64,000 nucleotides of DNA from Tuctoria greenei (taxonomy: Eukaryota > Streptophyta > Magnoliopsida > Poales > Poaceae), in the NCBI GenBank assembly GCA_036927565.1, contig JAYESD010000003.1, forward strand, positions 190,103,999 to 190,167,998, read 5' to 3'. Below, piece by piece: positions 1 through 9,347 of the stretch. The translations under genes were made by a program, and so were the position numbers. Positions within the stretch are counted from its first letter, which is position 1; each line of letters begins with the position of its first letter. The notes beneath the pieces were generated by a model. That model made no database searches, was not told the origin of the DNA, and saw nothing but the letters and a program-made list of their open reading frames with translations.

Positions 1-162
1 CTCACAAAGGGGTCTGGATTCCTGAGCTTGTAAAGGTTCTGGTCTCTCCATAACCAGGACCATGCTAACAACTCTGTCAGTTGCCGAAATGTAAAGCAGT
101 AAGGTCTCACCAGGGTTCGGAGCTACCAAGGTTGGTAGAGTGGTGAGGAGCTGCTTTAGCTC

Positions 163-940
163 CTAGAACGCCTTTTCTGCTTCTTCGGACCATTGGAATG
201 GTCCGGACTTCCTCAATAGCTTGAAGAAGGGTAGTGCCCGTTCCGCCAGTCTTGAGATGAACCGGCTGAAGGCGGCTAGACATCCAGTCAGTTTCTGGAC
301 ATCCTTGATGCGGGCTGGTGGCCGCATATCCTCAATGGCTTTAATCTTCGCCGGATTTTCCTCTATGCCTCGGTGGTTTACCAGGAAACCAAGAAGCTTT
401 CCGGAGCTAACCCCAAAGACGCACTTGTCTGGGTTCAGCTTCGGTCGAGTGACTTGCAACTTGTCAAAGACAGCTTGCAAAGTGTCAAGGAGTGACTCCT
501 TGTCTTTGATCTTGACGACAATGTCATCGACATACACTTCCACTACTTCTTTGATGAGCTCTCCAAAGGTTTTGTACATAGCTCGTACAAATGTTGAAGC
601 TGCATTCTTGAGACCAAATGGCATGGCAGTATAACAGTACAATCCATCTACTGTGATAAAAGAAGTATGTTCTTCATCTTACCTAGACATTTTGATTTGA
701 TGGTAGCCAAAATATGCATCTAGGAAACACAGTAATTCACAACCGGAGGTGGAATCCACTATCTGATCTATTCTAGGTAGTGGGAATGGATCTTTTGGGC
801 ATGCCTTATTCAGTGTTGTGTAGTCGATACACATCCGAAGCTTCCCGCCGGCCTTGGGTACAACGACTGGGTTTGCCAGCCATTTTCGATGGAAGACTTC
901 TCGGATGAATCCAGCTTCGAGCAACTTCTTCACTTCTTGT
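163..940 (-). pseudogene. Ty3/gypsy reverse transcriptase (part), with stop codons
   Basis: Reverse transcriptase of the Ty3/gypsy element. Right-hand part 679-933: the peptide LRMCIDYTTLN, then YFGYHQIKM. Left-hand part 163-642: MPFGLKNA, the catalytic YVDD at about 540-520, LNPDKC and the GFLV-HRGIE stretch that precedes the RNase H tether. The two pieces share one frame and are separated by a TAA at about 676-678. Another in-frame stop, TGA, lies at 940-942 on the N-terminal side. The frame runs on to the left as the connection domain. Family-level assignment is firm from the motifs. The copy cannot give full-length enzyme. Confidence 0.85.
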
Positions 941-1275
941 CATATGAAGTTCTGTAGCTCTACTCATTGCTTCTGAGGCTTCTGATGTACGGGTCAAGCG
1001 TCAGGATAGATCTTCAGATTATGCTCGATCACTTCCCTAGGGATCCCAGGCATTTGTGACGATTGCCAGGCAAACACGTCGACATTAGCCGAGAGGAAAG
1101 TGATGAGCACGAGTTCCTGTTTGTCATTCAGACCTCCCGAGATACGGGTGGTCTAAGCGGCATCGGAACCGATTTGGACGACTTTGACGGGGATGCCGGT
1201 GTCGCCTCTTAGTTGCACGCGAGGTGTGGAGGTTGAGCCTCGTTGACGAATGCTCGGGGGTTTTGGAGCTTGTTC

Positions 1276-1911
1276 CTACTTGGATTCTTCCTCCTGCACT
1301 GTAGCAAGCGCATGAAGATCTTCCAAAGCAGTTACTCCGACAGTACGGTCTTCGCGAATTCGAAGAACACCAGCTGGTGTTGGCATCTTCAACACCAGGT
1401 AGCCATAATGAGCAGTAGCCATGAACTTGTACAAGGCGGGCCTGCCCAGAATGGCGTTGAAAGGTAAGTTGATCTGAGCAATGTCAAAGATCAACTTCTC
1501 AGTGCGATAATTATCCTGAGTCCTGAAGGTCACGGGGAGAGTAATGGCACCGAGTGGGGTTATGGCCCCCGGACCTACTCCGGAGAAAGGTCGGGAGGGG
1601 CGAAGGTCCGAAGGTTGGAGCTGAAGCTTGATGAAAGCTTCGAAGCTTATGAGGTTCAGCCCCGAACCTCCGTCCATCATTACATGGTGGAGTTGAATGT
1701 TATTGATGGTAGGAGATACCATCAAAGGTAGTTGACCAGCTCCGATCATGTTCCGAGGGCAGTCTGAAGCATCAAAAGTGATGGTGGTGTCCATCCACTT
1801 TCGATGAGGCTCCGCCCTGGCTGTAGGAGCTATTGAGGCCATGTCCCGCCACATGGTCTTGAGGACACGGCGGGAGGTGATGTCCCACAAACCACCAAAG
1901 ATGGTGTTCAT
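1276..1911 (-). pseudogene. Ty3/gypsy aspartic protease region
   Basis: A 211-residue open stretch holding a retropepsin-like domain. The active-site region reads VMMDGGSGLNLI at roughly residues 77-88, the usual D-(S/G)-G-(S/A) type site of Ty3 elements. A second conserved stretch, PFNAILGRPAL, lies near residue 150, and the hydrophobic GRP motif fits the flap-to-C-terminal part of the fold. It lies between gag and RT in the same frame as both, so it is an internal part of a gag-pol polyprotein and the apparent start codon has no meaning. The protease domain itself shows no break, but the polyprotein around it is interrupted. Confidence 0.8.
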
Positions 1912-1973
1912 GGTCTTCCGATGCTCATTGTCGGAGACGTCGGAGTCGTCATCGACGGAGGTGTAAACAGCTT

Positions 1974-3570
1974 TCAGGACCTTTTTAGGGTCCTGAAAGC
2001 CGAACTCCTCTTCAGCCGAAGCTTCATCGACTTTCTATTTTCCTTCCCTCTGACGGAAAGGAACTTCTTCCTGGCGCATGTTGTAGCGCTCAGCAAGGTT
2101 TTGGACTTCCCGGCAGTCTTCCAAGTTGTGGCTATTCGACTTGTGAATAGATCACCACGCTTTGGAGTTGCCACCATCTTCATAGGACGGCCGAGGTCGT
2201 TTCTCGGGGCATGGCCCCCGTCCACCCGGAGCTGTAGCAGCTGCAGCAGTAGATGTGCCGGCTGACGGTTTCTTCTTGCTGTTGGACTTTTTCTTCTTTT
2301 TGCCACTCCCGGAGGTAGTGACTTCACCTTTGGAGGATCTTTTACCATCCTCCGGAGGTGGTTTGGAGTGCATTTCACGGCCCTCCGCAGCTTTGGCACA
2401 CTTGTCTGCCAAGCTGAAGAGCTCCGTGACGCTGGTGATCTCCTTGATCGCAAGCTTCTCCAACATCTTCTTATCTCGTACGCGCTGTCTAAATGCCACA
2501 ATAACAGAGGCGCTGGAGATAGAAGGAATAGTGTTTCATACCTGGGAGAACCTCTGGATGAATGAGCGTAGGGATTCTCCCCCCTTCTGCACGACTGCAA
2601 AAAGGTCCAGTTCAGTGTCTGGTCGGGTGTATGAACTCCCAAAATTGGTGGTGAACTGTTGGCACAATTCCTCCCAACTATTGATGGAGTTGTGAGGAAG
2701 GCTCATGAACGAGGACCTGGCAGTCCCAGTCAAGGCCACAGGGAAGTAGTCGGCCATTATGGCCTCGTTACCTACGGCCGCAAGGATTGCGGTGGAGTAT
2801 ATCTGGAGAAACTCAGCGGTATTAACAGTCCCGTCAAATTTCTCCGGCAAATGAGGCCGGAACTTTTGTGGCCATCTAACCATGCGTAGGCGCATGGCCA
2901 GGGCAGAACAGCCTCCTCCTACTCCCTTGGGAGTAGGACTGTCTCGAGTCTCTCGCCTTTCGTGAGCACGCTCGATATGGACACAGCCGTCCTATTGACG
3001 GTAACGGCGATCAAGCTCCGCCTGGAGTTCATGAGTTGAAAGCCTGGTTACCGTATGAGTGCATCGCGCCCCGAAAGGTAGTGACGTAACTTGCTGTGAT
3101 ACAGCATGCCTCCTATTTTGGGAAGCATGCGGACCAAGTCTGCCAGACACAGTACGGCGCTGCGATAGGGCCCGCCCCGAAGGGGGAGGACCTTGGTTGC
3201 TAATGTGGTCGGCTGCTGCTACAACCAGATGTTCCACATCAGCCCTCCACTGCTCCATTGCACCATGGGATGCGCCTGGAGGTGGTGGACGTTGGAGCAG
3301 AGCATGCGCTGCATGAAGCGCATGTTCAGGGTTGTTGTTATTCGCCGATGCGGTGACCGACGCCGATGCACCGTCACGCTGCCCATCTTGACGTGCTGGT
3401 GCAGGCGGTGGCGGTGGAGGCATGACTCCTGGTGGAGCCGTGGCACCTGCTGGTTGCTGCATGTTGAAGGGATTGCCCTCAGCGGGTTGAACAAAAGGAT
3501 TGCCGTTGGATGATCCAGTAGCTGAGTTCACCATACTTGAAATCTCGGGCGCCCCTACCTGGCGCGCCAA
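1974..3570 (-). pseudogene. Ty3/gypsy gag, interrupted
   Basis: Capsid-region polyprotein of the gypsy element. It is read at 2992-3570 (N-terminal Pro/Ala-rich part, apparent start just inside the LTR), 2536-2895 (retrotransposon gag domain with LPEKFDG, DYFPVALTGTARSSFMSLP and the SWEELCQQF motif) and 2152-2499 (basic C-terminal part rich in Lys and Ser). All three lie in one frame. The breaks I can see are TAG after the codons for RYRQ near 2990 and TGA after FSQV near 2535. No CCHC zinc knuckle stands out in the basic part. The overlapping 222-aa frame at 1974-2642 is treated as a shadow. Confidence 0.75.
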
Positions 3571-3571
3571 C
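3550..3571 (-). other. Primer-binding region of the gypsy element
   Basis: Immediately inside the LTR, read on the minus strand, is TTGGCGCGCCAGGTAGGGG. This is the position where an LTR element has its tRNA primer-binding site, and the GGCGCGCCAGGTAGGGG string is typical of grass Tat-type elements. I have not matched it to a particular tRNA. Confidence 0.6.
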
Positions 3572-4464
3572 TGTCGGTGTTTGGATCCGGCAGTTCTCCC
3601 GACACTACCGTTGGTAGACTGAGGAGTTGTAGGTTGGTAATGGGTGCGCAGAGATTCAAGAAGGTGAATAGCAAGTGGACACAGAGATTTATGTGGTTCG
3701 GGCCACCTGAGCGTAATACCCTACTCCACGCGGTGTGTTGTTGTTGTATTAAGCATGTGAGTCTAGAAGAAGCTCCAGAAGAAGAAGCACGTCTAGGTTA
3801 GGGAGTCCAGTAGTGGTCTAGAACCGTCCCTTGTGTATCGTCGACCAGTCCTTTTATAGTACAAGGACTGTTCGTTACACCGTTAGCCTGGCCCGACATG
3901 TGGCCCCGGCGGTTACACATGCTTGATACACAATTAATGAGGTTAATTACCCTTAATAGCCCGGTAACGGGCCTTAACAGTGCTGTTGCCGGTATTAAGG
4001 GCCATCCGATCGTGTGTCATTAATACGACATTAATGACACTTAATCGGGTCTTGAAGTCTTTGATTGCTCCTTCAAGGTCCGGAACCGCTGGGGGTCCAC
4101 CAGCCTGATTATTGAAGTTGAAGGTCCGGCGGTCACCACGTGGCAGCTCCAGAGCTTACCGTCGTGGGCGGGTAGGTCCGGTGTTGTTGGACACGTGTCA
4201 GTACCAGAGCTTCCCTCTGTCTAGGTTAGGTCCGGGGGTGCCATATTGGTATTCCGTCCAGAGCTTTCCCATGTGTGGGTGATAGCTCCAGTCTTATGAT
4301 ACACGTGGCGTCCCTGGGACTAACCATGTCGGGGAAGTAGGTCCGGTTACGCCTGACATGTGGGGCATTCGAAGGTCTTCAAATCTGATAGATGGAGTTT
4401 CCTTGTGATCTTTACAATCCCAAGGGGTATCAGGTACGCAGGGTACCAATAATAGCTCTCGACA
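3572..4464 (-). repeat. LTR of the gypsy element (5' LTR in element orientation)
   Basis: An 893-bp segment bounded by TGTCGG at 3572 and CCGACA-like CTCGACA at 4464, so it has the TG...CA ends and a 5-bp terminal inversion (TGTCG/CGACA). The primer-binding region lies at its left side and non-element DNA at its right. The other LTR is outside the window, so identity and target duplication cannot be measured here. Confidence 0.8.
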
Positions 4465-5896
4465 CTCAAGCCTAAGCTATGCAAAAGTCATTCCGTTCAG
4501 CCATAGAAAGGAATCACACAGGCAGCACAAAGAAAACATCACGGCGGCGTGCATGGTTCCCACTCGGTCGTGTACCACGACAGGGGCAACGCCTTACAGG
4601 CGAACCCTTCATCAAATACATCATCATCTGCAGCAAAAACTTAAAATAGCAACCGTGAGCACGAAGGCTTATCAAGAATTAACCGTCTCCACTAAGCATG
4701 GAACTCTATATGCAGTAGAAACTTAATATAGGACGGCAGTTTGCAATAAAAGACTCGCCTAAGTGTTAGTCCTTACTTTCAGCTTTTAGCAGCAAATTAA
4801 AGCTTCATGAATCTGAAATTTAGTGAACAACCTGATCTAAACATACAAGCGTCAACACATAATTATTCCATAAAGCATGATTCAATAATAGTTAGCTCTA
4901 AATAATTAACTATGTCACGACTCAATGAACAAGCGGTACTCAATAACTGCAAGGGGCGGCGACTCGAATCGATATACACCTGCAAAGATACCCGAATAGC
5001 ACGACAAATACATCCACACTCGGAGCTGCGACGGCACACTCCACTCATATTGTATGCAGCAACCTTTCACCCGCTACCTACACACCGAACCGGTCCCACC
5101 ACTACGAGTAGGAGGCCCCCAAAGGGAGTACGATGTACCCGCTGGCAGGTTTACACCATGCTGCTCTCAACCCACACCTATAAGGCGGCAGGGTATGCCT
5201 CGACGCTAAGGTGTACAAGTTACATCGGTTTACTGGGTCCCATATATCCAGTATACCTTCAGTACATTCAAACTTGCTCAATAGGGCCGCACATGGATCG
5301 GTTCTTGACCGACACAGGCACGGCTACAGCTCACAGGCCCCTATGTCCTGCTGCTCCTACTCCATGTCTGGTCTCATATTTAACCAAATGGTGAATCTTT
5401 CACTCGACCAATCCCGTGTGAACCCAATTCCTAAACTCGCGAGTAGATTCCAACTACTCGACTTCTATAGAAGCTAATATAACATTAAGCATAGCATGGA
5501 CACATCGAGAACTTAATCATCTACCCTTATCTCATGAGTTCTCTGGTCATGCATGTGGAAAACTCCAAGAAAATCCTAGACTTAATGCACATACATCCTA
5601 ACCCATAAAGTGTGATACAAATAAAATTTAGAACACTGTTAAATAAAAACCGGGGCTTGCCTGGCTGCGAGATGGGGGTAAATTTAGTCTCCAGATTGAT
5701 TACTTCCAATGTCTCCTGGGTCTCCTCGATCTCGGCAACTATTCGATATGCAATGGAAAATGCAATTGAATCAATATTGGTATTATTACATAGCTTAAAG
5801 GAAAGACAGTTAAGTATATTAAATGATGGCCACTGGTCCTGGAAAGTATACAAAGGAAACTAGGCACTATGGGTGAGGTTGTGGACAAATTTGGGC
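4465..5896. other. No gene seen; probable decayed LTR-element sequence
   Basis: About 1.4 kb with only short, unconvincing reading frames. The text has the look of non-coding retroelement DNA (long runs of mixed composition, no codon structure). It may be the left continuation of the minus-strand LTR-like sequence at 9348-11539, the two parts being separated by the LINE. That link is inference. Confidence 0.4.
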
Positions 5897-6103
5897 TAAG
5901 TTCATGGAAGTCTTTACAACAACAACAACAACAACAACAACCAAGCCTTTGTCCCAAACAAGTTGGGGTCGGCTAGAAATGAAACCCAACAATTTTGAAG
6001 AAAAGTAATAGAAAATAAGATGAAAGTAAAAAAAATCTACATTTTATTTATTCTAGAAATGGGTTAATAAGAAAGAAGATAAGAATAACAAATTACGAAT
6101 AAA

Positions 6104-9100
6104 CTAAGATTCTGGCACATGAATTGCTAATTTCCATGCAGTCCTATCATGAGCCAAATCTCTAGGTATGTCCCACTCCTTTAAATCTAGTTTCGCCGCC
6201 TCCTGCCATGTCAACCTTGGTCGACCACTACCCCTCCTAAAATTTTCTCCACTCTTTATAATCCCACTATTAACCGGTGCGTCTGGACGTCTCCGCTGGA
6301 TATGCCCAAACCACCGTAGGCGATGTTGGACTAGCTTCTCCTCAATCGGTGCCACCCCTACCCTATCACGTATTACTTCGTTCCTAATTTTGTCTCTTCT
6401 TGTGTGACCGCACATCCACCGTAGCATGCGCATCTCCGCAACACTCATTTGTTGGACATGTTGCCTTTTAGTTGGCCAACATTCTGCTCCATACAGCATC
6501 GCAGGTCTGATCACCGTCCTATAGAATTTTCCTTTCAATTTTTGTGGGACTTTCTTATCACATAAGATTCCAGATGCTTGTCGCCACTTCATCCACCCGA
6601 TCTTGATCCTGCGGCAAACATCTTCATCAATATCACCATTGCTTTGTAACATTGATCCTAAATATCGAAATGTGTCCCTCCTAGGTACTACTTGTCCTTG
6701 TAAACTAACATTACCATCCTCGCACCCGACATCACTAAAGTCGCATCTCATATACTCGGTATTGGTTCTACTAAGTCTAAACCCCTTAGACTCTAAGGTC
6801 TGCCTCCATAGCTCCAATTTTCTATCAACACCATCCCTAGTTTCATCTACCAACACTACATCATCAGCAAAGAGCATACACCAAGGGATATCCCCTTGTA
6901 TATCCTTCGACACCTCATCCATCACTAAGGAAAAGATGTAAGGACTTAAGGTTGATCCTTGGTGTAACCCTATTGTGATAGGAAAAGTGTCGGTCTCACT
7001 ATCTCTTACGCGCACACTTGTCACCACATTATCGTACATATCCTTGATAAGGTTAATGTACTTTGTTGGGACTTTGTGTTTCTCTAGTGCCCACCACATG
7101 ACCGGTCTTGGTACCTTATCGTATGCCTTCTCCAAGTCAATGAACACTAAATGTAGATCCTTCTTTTGCTCCCTATACCTCTCCATAAGCTGACGGAGTA
7201 AGAAAATCGCCTCCATAGTGGACCTCCCAGGCATAAAACCAAACTGGTTTTTAGTGACATTGGTCACTTTCCTCAAGCGGTGTTCAATCACTCTCTCCCA
7301 GAGCTTCATAGTATGACTCATGAGCTTAATTCCTCGATAATTAGTACAACTTTGAACATCTCCTTTATTTTTGAAGATGGGTACTAAAATACTTTTCCGC
7401 CACTCTTCAGGCATTTTGTTTGACTGAAAAATGCGGTTGAATAGTTTAGTGAGCCATACTATTGCTACATCCCCTAGACATCTCCACACCTCAATGGGGA
7501 CATCATCGGGGCCGTGGGCCTTTCCTCCTTTCATCCTTTTTAGAGCCTCTCTAACCTCGGACTCTTGTATCCTCCGCACGAATCGTCTGTTGATGTCATC
7601 AAATGAGTCATCCAACTCGAACCTAATACTCTCATTCCTGTCATTGAATAGTCCATTGAAGTAGTCCCGCCATTTGTCCCTAGTTTCTTCCTCCTTCAAT
7701 AGAATTTGGCCTGCCTCATCCTTAATGCATTTTACTTGGTTGAGATCTCTCACCTTTCTCTCACAAAGTTTCGCCATCTTGTATATATCCTTTTCGCCTT
7801 CTTTTGTCCCTAGCCTCTCATATAGCGCATCATAGGCCTGCCCCCTTGCTTTACTCACAACACGCCTAGCATTTTTCTTAGCCTCTTTATACTTCGCCAT
7901 GTTACTTGCACTTCTCTCATGATGCCAGCCCTTATAAGACTCCTTCTTCTCCTTAATAGCTTTTTGTACATCTTCATTCCACCACCAAGTGTCTTTATCT
8001 ACAAGTTTCTTACCTTTTGTCCACCCAAGCACCTCCCTAGCCGTCTTCCTAATGTAAGTCGCCATCTTCTCCCACATACTATCTGCATCTTCCTCATCGT
8101 TCCAAGGTCCTTCTGCGATCATCCTCCTTTTGAATGATTGTTGCGCTTCATCCTTCAACTTCCACCACTTTGTTCTCATGGTTTTAACACCTTCGTCTCG
8201 TGACACACGCACGTGGAAACGAAAGTCGGCTACCACAAGTTTATGTTGTCGAACAACACATGCTCCAGGAATCACCTTACAATCTAAACATGCCCCTCTC
8301 TCCCTTCTCCTGGTGAGGATATAGTCGATTTGACTAGAATGTTGGGCACTAGTAAAGGTCACTATGTGAGATAGCCTCTTTTTAAATAGGGTGTTAGCTA
8401 CCAATAGGTCATAGGCTACGGCAAAGTCTAGGATATCCTTACCCTCCTGGTTTCTATCGCCACACCCAAAACCTCCGTGTACCCCCTCAAAACCTACGTT
8501 AGTTGTACCTACATGACCATTGAGATCTCCTCCTATGAAGAGCTTCTCGCTTACCGGTACACTACTAACCATATCCTCCAAGTCCTCCCAAAATTGTCTC
8601 TTAGTGCTCATGTCAAGCCCAACTTGTGGGGCATAAGCACTAATGACATTCAAGATAAGGTCCCCCACAACTACCTTGACTAGGATGATCCTATCCCCTC
8701 GTCTACAGACATCCACTACTCCATCCTTGAGGCTCTTATCTATTAGGATGCCTACGCCATTCCTAGTTCCCGTCGAGCCAGAATACCAAAGCTTAATACC
8801 GGTATTCTCAACCTCTCTCACTTTTTGACCTGCCCATCTAGTCTCTTGTACACAAAGAATGTTTACACGCCTCCTAATCGCAACGTCCACTACCTCTCGT
8901 AGCTTTCCTGTCAAGGATCCTACATTCCAACTACCCACCCGAAACCTAGTTTCCTCGGCTAGCTTCGTTACCCTTCGCATCCGTCGAGGAAGATGCAAAG
9001 ACCCTTGCTCACTTAACACTACATTCGGGTGATGATGTAGCGCGCCACTAAGGTGATGGCGATCCGGCCCTCGCTCATTTAACACCACATCCGGGTTCCG

Positions 9101-9226
9101 ATATGGCGCGCCACTAAGGCGGTGGCGACCCGGCCCTCGCCCACTTAACACCATACCCGGGTTCCGGTATGGCGCGTCGCTAAGAGGGTTACGCCCCAAC
9201 GAATTTCCAATGAGTTTCATTTCCAT
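6104..9226 (-). CDS. LINE ORF: endonuclease plus reverse transcriptase
   Basis: A single open frame that can be read from GTG at 9268. The first ATG is at 9226 and gives 1040 residues, so I use that start. Domains in order: an N-terminal segment of about 100 residues with three imperfect repeats; an apurinic-type endonuclease/exonuclease/phosphatase domain (about 100-330) with GSWNVGSLTGK, CVQETRW, SAYAPQ, GGDLNGHVG and a C-terminal HKLVVADFRF; a non-LTR reverse transcriptase (about 540-830) with MPGRSTMEAI, FIDLEKAYDKVPR, GLHQGSTLSP and the catalytic FADD near residue 785; and a C-terminal basic part with HRLRWFGHIQRR. It would nick target DNA and prime reverse transcription there. No stop or frameshift is visible, which is unusual for a LINE copy. 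Confidence 0.93.
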   Translation of the reverse strand: MEMKLIGNSLGRNPLSDAPYRNPGMVLSGRGPGRHRLSGAPYRNPDVVLNERGPDRHHLSGALHHHPNVVLSEQGSLHLPRRMRRVTKLAEETRFRVGSWNVGSLTGKLREVVDVAIRRRVNILCVQETRWAGQKVREVENTGIKLWYSGSTGTRNGVGILIDKSLKDGVVDVCRRGDRIILVKVVVGDLILNVISAYAPQVGLDMSTKRQFWEDLEDMVSSVPVSEKLFIGGDLNGHVGTTNVGFEGVHGGFGCGDRNQEGKDILDFAVAYDLLVANTLFKKRLSHIVTFTSAQHSSQIDYILTRRRERGACLDCKVIPGACVVRQHKLVVADFRFHVRVSRDEGVKTMRTKWWKLKDEAQQSFKRRMIAEGPWNDEEDADSMWEKMATYIRKTAREVLGWTKGKKLVDKDTWWWNEDVQKAIKEKKESYKGWHHERSASNMAKYKEAKKNARRVVSKARGQAYDALYERLGTKEGEKDIYKMAKLCERKVRDLNQVKCIKDEAGQILLKEEETRDKWRDYFNGLFNDRNESIRFELDDSFDDINRRFVRRIQESEVREALKRMKGGKAHGPDDVPIEVWRCLGDVAIVWLTKLFNRIFQSNKMPEEWRKSILVPIFKNKGDVQSCTNYRGIKLMSHTMKLWERVIEHRLRKVTNVTKNQFGFMPGRSTMEAIFLLRQLMERYREQKKDLHLVFIDLEKAYDKVPRPVMWWALEKHKVPTKYINLIKDMYDNVVTSVRVRDSETDTFPITIGLHQGSTLSPYIFSLVMDEVSKDIQGDIPWCMLFADDVVLVDETRDGVDRKLELWRQTLESKGFRLSRTNTEYMRCDFSDVGCEDGNVSLQGQVVPRRDTFRYLGSMLQSNGDIDEDVCRRIKIGWMKWRQASGILCDKKVPQKLKGKFYRTVIRPAMLYGAECWPTKRQHVQQMSVAEMRMLRWMCGHTRRDKIRNEVIRDRVGVAPIEEKLVQHRLRWFGHIQRRRPDAPVNSGIIKSGENFRRGSGRPRLTWQEAAKLDLKEWDIPRDLAHDRTAWKLAIHVPES
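9000..9195 (-). repeat. Three imperfect ~70-bp repeats in the LINE ORF N-terminus
   Basis: Three head-to-tail copies of a unit of about 70 bp, each with a run such as ggcgcgccactaaggcggtggcgac and tcgctcatttaac-type text. In the protein they give three segments with the pattern RNPxxVLxxxGPxRHxLSGA. They lie before the endonuclease domain. Confidence 0.75.
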
Positions 9227-9347
9227 GAGAATGGCTATGTTTAGTTGCTGGCTTGCCAAGCCTATCACAACCCCCTCCTCCTTTACCCGGGCTTGGGACC
9301 GGCTATGTCATTACAACATAGGCGGAGTTAAGTTCATGGAAGTCTTT

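Larger units (their letters stand above)
1..4464 (-). mobile_element. Ty3/gypsy LTR retrotransposon (Tat-like), cut by window edge
   Basis: A minus-strand LTR retrotransposon. From right to left it shows an LTR (3572-4464), a primer-binding region, gag, aspartic protease and reverse transcriptase. RNase H, integrase and the second LTR lie beyond the left edge. The order gag-PR-RT and the style of the gag and RT sequences point to the Tat branch of Ty3/gypsy. All the long reading frames (ends at 3570, 2895, 2499, 1911, 933 and 642) are in one frame, so the element keeps one polyprotein frame broken by point stop codons and not by frameshifts. It is not autonomous as it stands. The exact family is inferred by eye. 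Confidence 0.85.
5897..9347 (-). mobile_element. Full-length RTE-type LINE with 19-bp target duplication
   Basis: A non-LTR retrotransposon on the minus strand. Its 3' end (left) has the short GTT-repeat tail seen as acaacaacaa on the plus strand at 5916-5940, typical of plant RTE elements. The 19-bp sequence taagttcatggaagtcttt occurs at 5897-5915 and again at 9329-9347, flanking both ends exactly. The body between them, 5916-9328, carries one long ORF. The perfect target duplication and open ORF indicate a young and possibly functional copy inserted into older LTR-like DNA. Confidence 0.92.

Noticed and set aside
4912..5394. 160-aa ORF in the region left of the LINE
   Set aside because: Composition and context are those of non-coding LTR-element DNA. 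No domain and overlapping frames are equally open.
5916..5940. acaacaacaa microsatellite
   Set aside because: It is the 3' tail of the RTE LINE, bounded by its target duplication, and not an independent microsatellite.
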